Shown here piece by piece: positions 6,148 through 9,013 of a stretch of DNA of 9,013 nt. This stretch comes from an uncultured Atopobium sp. (GTDB lineage Bacteria; Actinomycetota; Coriobacteriia; Coriobacteriales; Atopobiaceae). How positions within the stretch are numbered: the stretch's first letter is position 1; each line of letters opens with the position of its first letter. A model generated the notes under the pieces. It was not told the DNA's origin. It saw only the letters and a list, made by a program, of their open reading frames with translations, and did no database searches. The stretch is from contig CAMPCT010000073.1 in NCBI GenBank assembly GCA_946647055.1, positions 1 through 9,013 of the forward strand. Reading direction: 5' to 3'. A program made the translations under genes and the position numbers.

Positions 6148-8021
6148 GGCTCGAGCGCAGGGACTGCTTCCACCTCATAGAGCCCTTCCTCGACATCGTC
6201 GAGAAGCCCTCGCGCTACCTCGACCACGAGTGGGGGTCGCTCCGTGACCAGGAGGGGCCCTTCCACGTGTGCCTGCTCTATCCCGACACCTACGAGATAG
6301 GCCTCTCCAACCTGGCCATCGCCATCCTGTACAACGCGCTCAACTCGGCCGAGGGCATCTCCTGCGAGCGCAGCTACGTCCCCTGGGTGGACATGGCCGC
6401 CCTCATGCGCGAGAACGACGTGCCGCTGCTCGCCCTCGAGAGCGCCTCGCCCGTGGCGTCGTTCGACGTCGTGGGCTTCACGCTCGCGCACGAGATGGCC
6501 TGCACCAACATCATCGAGGCGCTTGACCTGGCGCGCATTCCCATCCGGGCGTGCGAGCGCGCGGAGGACGACGCGATCGTGGTGGCGGGCGGCCCGTCCG
6601 CCTTCAACTGCGAGCCCTTTGCCCCCATGCTCGATGCCGTCATGCTCGGCGACGGCGAGGACTCCATCGTCGAGGTCTGCTCCATGGTGCGCGACCTGCG
6701 TGCCCAGGGCGCGTCACGCGCACAGATCCTTCGGTCGCTGGCCACCATCCAGAGCGTGTACGTCCCGTCTCTCTATGACATCGTCGTCGACGAGACCACG
6801 ACCAGATGGGGGAGGGCGGTGCCACGTCCCGGCACCGGCGCCCCCGACGTCGTCGTCAAGCGCGTCGTGGGCGACTTCGCCGCAACGGACCCCCTGCCCA
6901 CCATGCTCGTCCCCTACATGCAGGCCGTCTTCGACCGTCTGTCCGTCGAGGTCCTGCGCGGGTGCGCCCGCGGCTGCCGCTTCTGCCAGGCGGGCATCAT
7001 CTACCGCCCCGTCCGCGAGCGCCCTGCCGACCAGGTCGTGGCCGCCTGTTCCGCCGGCCTCGCCGCGACGGGCTACGACGAGGTGTCGCTCACCTCTCTC
7101 TCCACGACCGACCACTCGCAGTGCGCCGAGATGCTGCACCGCCTCAACGCGAACCTCGCCGACACCGGCACCCGCGTCTCCATCCCCTCGCAGCGACTCG
7201 ACTCCTTTGGCGTCGACATGGCCCTCGAGGTCGCCGGCCAGAAGAAGGGCGGGCTCACCTTCGCGCCCGAGGCCGGCAGCCAGCGCATGCGTGACGTCAT
7301 CAACAAGAACATCACCGAGGAGGACCTCGAGCGCGCCGCCCGCAACGCCTTCGAGTGCGGGTGGCGGCGCATGAAGCTGTACTTCATGATGGGCCTTCCC
7401 ACCGAGACCGACGAGGACGTCATCGCCATACCGCGCCTCGCCGAGCGCGTCCTCGAGATCGGCCGCGAGGTCGTGCCCAAGGGCGAGCGGGGAGGCCTCT
7501 CCGTCTCCATCTCCGTCGCCGTGCTGGTACCCAAGCCGCACACCCCCTTCCAGTGGTGCGGACAGCTGACGCTCGAGGAGGTGCGCCGCCGCCAGCGGCT
7601 CCTGCTCGACTCGACGAGGAGCCGTGCCATACGCGTCTCGTACCACGACGCCGAGACGTCCGTCGTGGAGGCGGTGCTCTCGCGTTCCGGCCGCGAGGCG
7701 TTCGAGCTCATCCTCGAGGCATGGCGCCGGGGCTGTCGCTTCGATGCCTGGACCGACCAGTTCTCATACGAGCGCTGGCACGAGGCGGGGGCATCGCTCG
7801 GGATGGACCTCGAGGCGATCGCCTCTGCCGACTACGACCTGGACTGCCACCTTCCCTGGGAGCACACGACGCCGGGCGTCGACCCGGGCTTCCTGAGGCG
7901 CGAGTGGCGCCGTGCCCTCGGTGGGGTCACCACGCCGGACTGCACCTTCACCAGCTGCACGGGCTGCGGCATCTGCCCCACGACGAGGTCCCACAACGTC
8001 ATCTGGGGGGAGCGCTCATGA
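6144..8021 (+). CDS. Radical SAM protein, B12-binding-domain-like N-terminus (TIGR03960 type)
   Basis: This 625-residue protein belongs to the uncharacterised radical SAM family usually found with a TIGR03936 partner. The N-terminal part (about 35-190) is a B12-binding-like Rossmann region with YPDTYEIGLSNLAI and GGPSAFNCEPFAPMLDAVMLGDGED. The cobalamin-ligand motif DxHxxG is not present, the equivalent place reading TYEIG. The radical SAM core carries the [4Fe-4S] motif CxxxCxxC as C274, C278 and C281 in RGCARGCRFCQAG, followed by SLTSLSTTDHSQ, FAPEAGSQRMRDVINKNIT and YFMMGLPTETDEDV, which are typical of radical SAM barrels. Near the C-terminus four cysteines (600, 605, 608, 611; DCTFTSCTGCGICP) may hold an additional iron-sulfur cluster or metal. 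The substrate is unknown. The start ATG overlaps the previous stop (ATGA) and GAAGAGGG at 6131-6138 is a suitable ribosome site. Confidence 0.9.
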   Translation: MRLERRDCFHLIEPFLDIVEKPSRYLDHEWGSLRDQEGPFHVCLLYPDTYEIGLSNLAIAILYNALNSAEGISCERSYVPWVDMAALMRENDVPLLALESASPVASFDVVGFTLAHEMACTNIIEALDLARIPIRACERAEDDAIVVAGGPSAFNCEPFAPMLDAVMLGDGEDSIVEVCSMVRDLRAQGASRAQILRSLATIQSVYVPSLYDIVVDETTTRWGRAVPRPGTGAPDVVVKRVVGDFAATDPLPTMLVPYMQAVFDRLSVEVLRGCARGCRFCQAGIIYRPVRERPADQVVAACSAGLAATGYDEVSLTSLSTTDHSQCAEMLHRLNANLADTGTRVSIPSQRLDSFGVDMALEVAGQKKGGLTFAPEAGSQRMRDVINKNITEEDLERAARNAFECGWRRMKLYFMMGLPTETDEDVIAIPRLAERVLEIGREVVPKGERGGLSVSISVAVLVPKPHTPFQWCGQLTLEEVRRRQRLLLDSTRSRAIRVSYHDAETSVVEAVLSRSGREAFELILEAWRRGCRFDAWTDQFSYERWHEAGASLGMDLEAIASADYDLDCHLPWEHTTPGVDPGFLRREWRRALGGVTTPDCTFTSCTGCGICPTTRSHNVIWGERS

Positions 8022-8734
8022 GCGACCACATCTTCCGGCTGCGCGTGGGCTACGCCAAGCAGGGGCGCCTGCGCCACCTCGGCCACCTCGAGATGCTGCG
8101 CACCATCGAGCGCTGCGTGCGCAGGGCGGGCCTCCCGTTTGCGGTCACGCAGGGCTTCTCGCCCCACATGCGCGTCCAGTTCTCGTCGGCGCTGCCCACG
8201 GGGGTCTCCTCCACCTGCGAGTGCTATGACGTGTTCCTCACCTCGCTCGTCGACCCCCAGGAGGCGCATGCCGCGCTCGTGGCGGCGACGCCGCCCGACA
8301 TCGCCCCGTTCGCGGTCGCCTATGCCCCACGCGAGCTGCCCGCCCTCGAGTCGTGGCTCACGCGGGCACGCTGGGAGGTGCGCATCGACGACGGGGGAGC
8401 GATTGGCCCAGGTGGGCTGTCGGACGCCCTTGCGGCCCTCGTCGAGGTGGGTGGCTTCGACTACCTGCGCGGGACCAAGACGAAGCACGTCGACCTTGGC
8501 GAGAAGCTCGTGTCGTATGAGGTCGGCGGTCGGGGAGGCCACATCGAGGCGACGATCGAGACGCGCTCGGACGCGACCGGGGCCCTGCGCCCCTCGGCCC
8601 TCGTGACGGCCGCGCTCGGCATGACGGACGCCGCCAACGCCGTTCCCCTGGTGACCCGTGTCGGGCAGTGGCACGAGGACGAGGACGGTTCGCTCGTCTC
8701 GCCGTTCCGCGACGGGGTGCCATGGCCCGCATGA
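8018..8734 (+). CDS. Radical SAM-linked DUF2344 protein (TIGR03936 type)
   Basis: The 238-residue product matches the family that is encoded next to, or fused to, the TIGR03960 radical SAM protein. Recognisable blocks are GRLRHLGHLEML (residues 16-27), RRAGLPFAVTQGFSPHMRVQF (about 35-55; key residues Q45, G46, F47, P49, H50) and LPTGVSS (59-65). It has no radical SAM cysteine motif and no membrane segment; it is probably cytosolic and may deliver or bind the substrate of its partner, which is inference. Its ATG overlaps the stop of the radical SAM gene by four bases (ATGA), preceded by a GGGGGGAG ribosome site at 8005-8012, so the two proteins are probably made in a coupled way. The length is normal for the family. 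The exact function is unknown. Confidence 0.9.
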   Translation: MSDHIFRLRVGYAKQGRLRHLGHLEMLRTIERCVRRAGLPFAVTQGFSPHMRVQFSSALPTGVSSTCECYDVFLTSLVDPQEAHAALVAATPPDIAPFAVAYAPRELPALESWLTRARWEVRIDDGGAIGPGGLSDALAALVEVGGFDYLRGTKTKHVDLGEKLVSYEVGGRGGHIEATIETRSDATGALRPSALVTAALGMTDAANAVPLVTRVGQWHEDEDGSLVSPFRDGVPWPA

Positions 8735-8765
8735 GGGAATGCACAATCCGTGAAGTGCTGCCACA

Positions 8766-8794
8766 ACCTGCCTGTTCTCGTTGACCCAGCAGGT
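8766..8794 (+). repeat. Imperfect inverted repeat overlapping the rplU -35 box
   Basis: ACCTG-C-CTG at 8766-8774 can pair with CAGCAGGT at 8787-8794, giving eight pairs with one bulged C and a 12-base loop. No run of T follows (the next bases are GGGGGATGG), so it is a poor intrinsic terminator. The right arm begins directly after the -35 hexamer and the loop contains that hexamer, so an operator is possible, but chance cannot be excluded for so short a repeat. Confidence 0.3.
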
Positions 8795-8809
8795 GGGGGA
8801 TGGTAAAGT
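8781..8809 (+). promoter_or_regulatory. Putative sigma-70-type promoter of rplU
   Basis: TTGACC at 8781-8786 matches the -35 consensus at five of six bases. TAAAGT at 8804-8809 matches the -10 at four of six. The spacer is exactly 17 bases, and TG at 8801-8802 forms an extended -10. Transcription would start near 8816, giving a leader of about 37 bases before the rplU ATG. This is the most convincing promoter on the + strand of the window and would allow rplU (and presumably the following ribosomal genes) to be expressed independently of the upstream operon. Confidence 0.65.
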
Positions 8810-8838
8810 ATCCAGCTGTTGCACTAACCCCAAGCAGT

Positions 8839-8844
8839 GAAGGG
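8839..8844 (+). promoter_or_regulatory. Ribosome binding site of rplU
   Basis: GAAGGG lies 8 bases upstream of the ATG at 8853 and is well placed to define the start, which also matches the conserved L21 N-terminus MYAIV. Confidence 0.6.
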
Positions 8845-8852
8845 CACAAGAC

Positions 8853-9013
8853 ATGTACGCAATCGTTACCACGGGCGGCAAGCAGTACAAGGTTGCCAAG
8901 GGCGACGTCATCGACGTCGAGAAGCTCGACGCGCAGCCTGGCGACAAGGTCGAGCTTGACGTTCTCATGCTGAACGACGGCGAGAACACGGTCGTTGACG
9001 CTGCCACCCTCGC
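8853..9013 (+). CDS. rplU: 50S ribosomal protein L21, N-terminal part (3' truncated)
   Basis: L21 is a small protein of the large ribosomal subunit that contacts 23S rRNA. The 53 complete codons present begin with [20 protein letters not shown], the highly conserved L21 N-terminus, and continue with the usual beta-strand pattern ([10 protein letters not shown]). The full protein is usually about 100 residues, so roughly half is missing beyond the right edge. In most bacteria rpmA (L27) and obgE follow, but they are outside the window. Codon use here includes more GTT and CTT than the upstream genes, consistent with a highly expressed gene. A promoter directly upstream suggests its own transcription unit. 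Confidence 0.97.
   Translation, partial: MYAIVTTGGKQYKVAKGDVIDVEKLDAQPGDKVELDVLMLNDGENTVVDAATL

Larger units (their letters stand above)
8735..8852 (+). other. Intergenic region before rplU
   Basis: This 118-base stretch is the only sizeable non-coding gap in the window. It is less GC-rich than the genes. It contains the putative rplU promoter, an imperfect inverted repeat and the rplU ribosome site. No gene for RNase E/G, no tRNA and no clear hairpin-plus-T-tract terminator for the upstream operon is seen in it. Confidence 0.7.

Noticed and set aside
6714..7646. Open frame of 310 codons on the - strand opposite the radical SAM core
   Set aside because: Composition is typical of antisense frames in high-GC DNA; the + strand has an intact radical SAM protein.
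8766..8794. Inverted repeat considered as an intrinsic terminator for the upstream operon
   Set aside because: No T-tract follows, the stem has a bulge and the loop is long; kept only as a low-confidence repeat.
8816..8852. L21-type ribosomal leader regulating rplU
   Set aside because: The predicted leader of about 37 bases is too short and shows no clear structure comparable to known ribosomal protein leaders.
1..9013. CRISPR arrays, tRNA or rRNA genes, insertion sequences and attachment sites
   Set aside because: No regularly spaced repeats, no cloverleaf-like sequence, no transposase and no terminal inverted repeats were seen; nearly the whole window is accounted for by housekeeping genes.

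Overview
The window is a compact, almost fully coding stretch of high-GC bacterial DNA. Every gene lies on the + strand. The strong G/C bias at third codon positions and the gene set (a complete rod-elongation cluster next to a paired radical-SAM module and rplU) suggest a high-GC actinobacterium. My best guess is class Coriobacteriia (Olsenella/Atopobiaceae-like), inferred from protein character and gene order rather than from a database match.

Left part (1-5271): the cell-elongation operon. It holds the 3' end of mreB, then mreC, mreD, the elongation transpeptidase PBP2 (mrdA) and the SEDS glycosyltransferase rodA. Genes are separated by 13 bases or fewer, or overlap. Together they encode the elongasome: MreB filaments inside the cell, MreC/MreD as the membrane link, and RodA-PBP2 polymerising and crosslinking lateral-wall peptidoglycan.

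Middle and right (5302-8734): a DUF697-type protein without a GTPase domain, then a radical SAM protein of the TIGR03960 type, then its partner of the TIGR03936/DUF2344 type. These three genes are joined by 4-base ATGA overlaps, so they are probably translationally coupled. The functions of all three families are poorly known. No terminator is visible between rodA and this block, so one long transcript may cover 1-8734.

Right end (8735-9013): a 118-base intergenic region carries a good sigma-70-like promoter (TTGACC, 17-base spacer, TAAAGT with an upstream TG) just ahead of rplU, the gene for ribosomal protein L21, which runs off the window. The RNase E/G gene that often sits between the radical-SAM pair and rplU in other bacteria is absent here.

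Most of the window is well-known housekeeping content. The points most worth a second look are the second N-terminal membrane segment of PBP2, the coupling of the DUF697 protein to the radical SAM pair, and the rplU promoter with an overlapping inverted repeat. I did not find a convincing new defence, mobile or RNA system.
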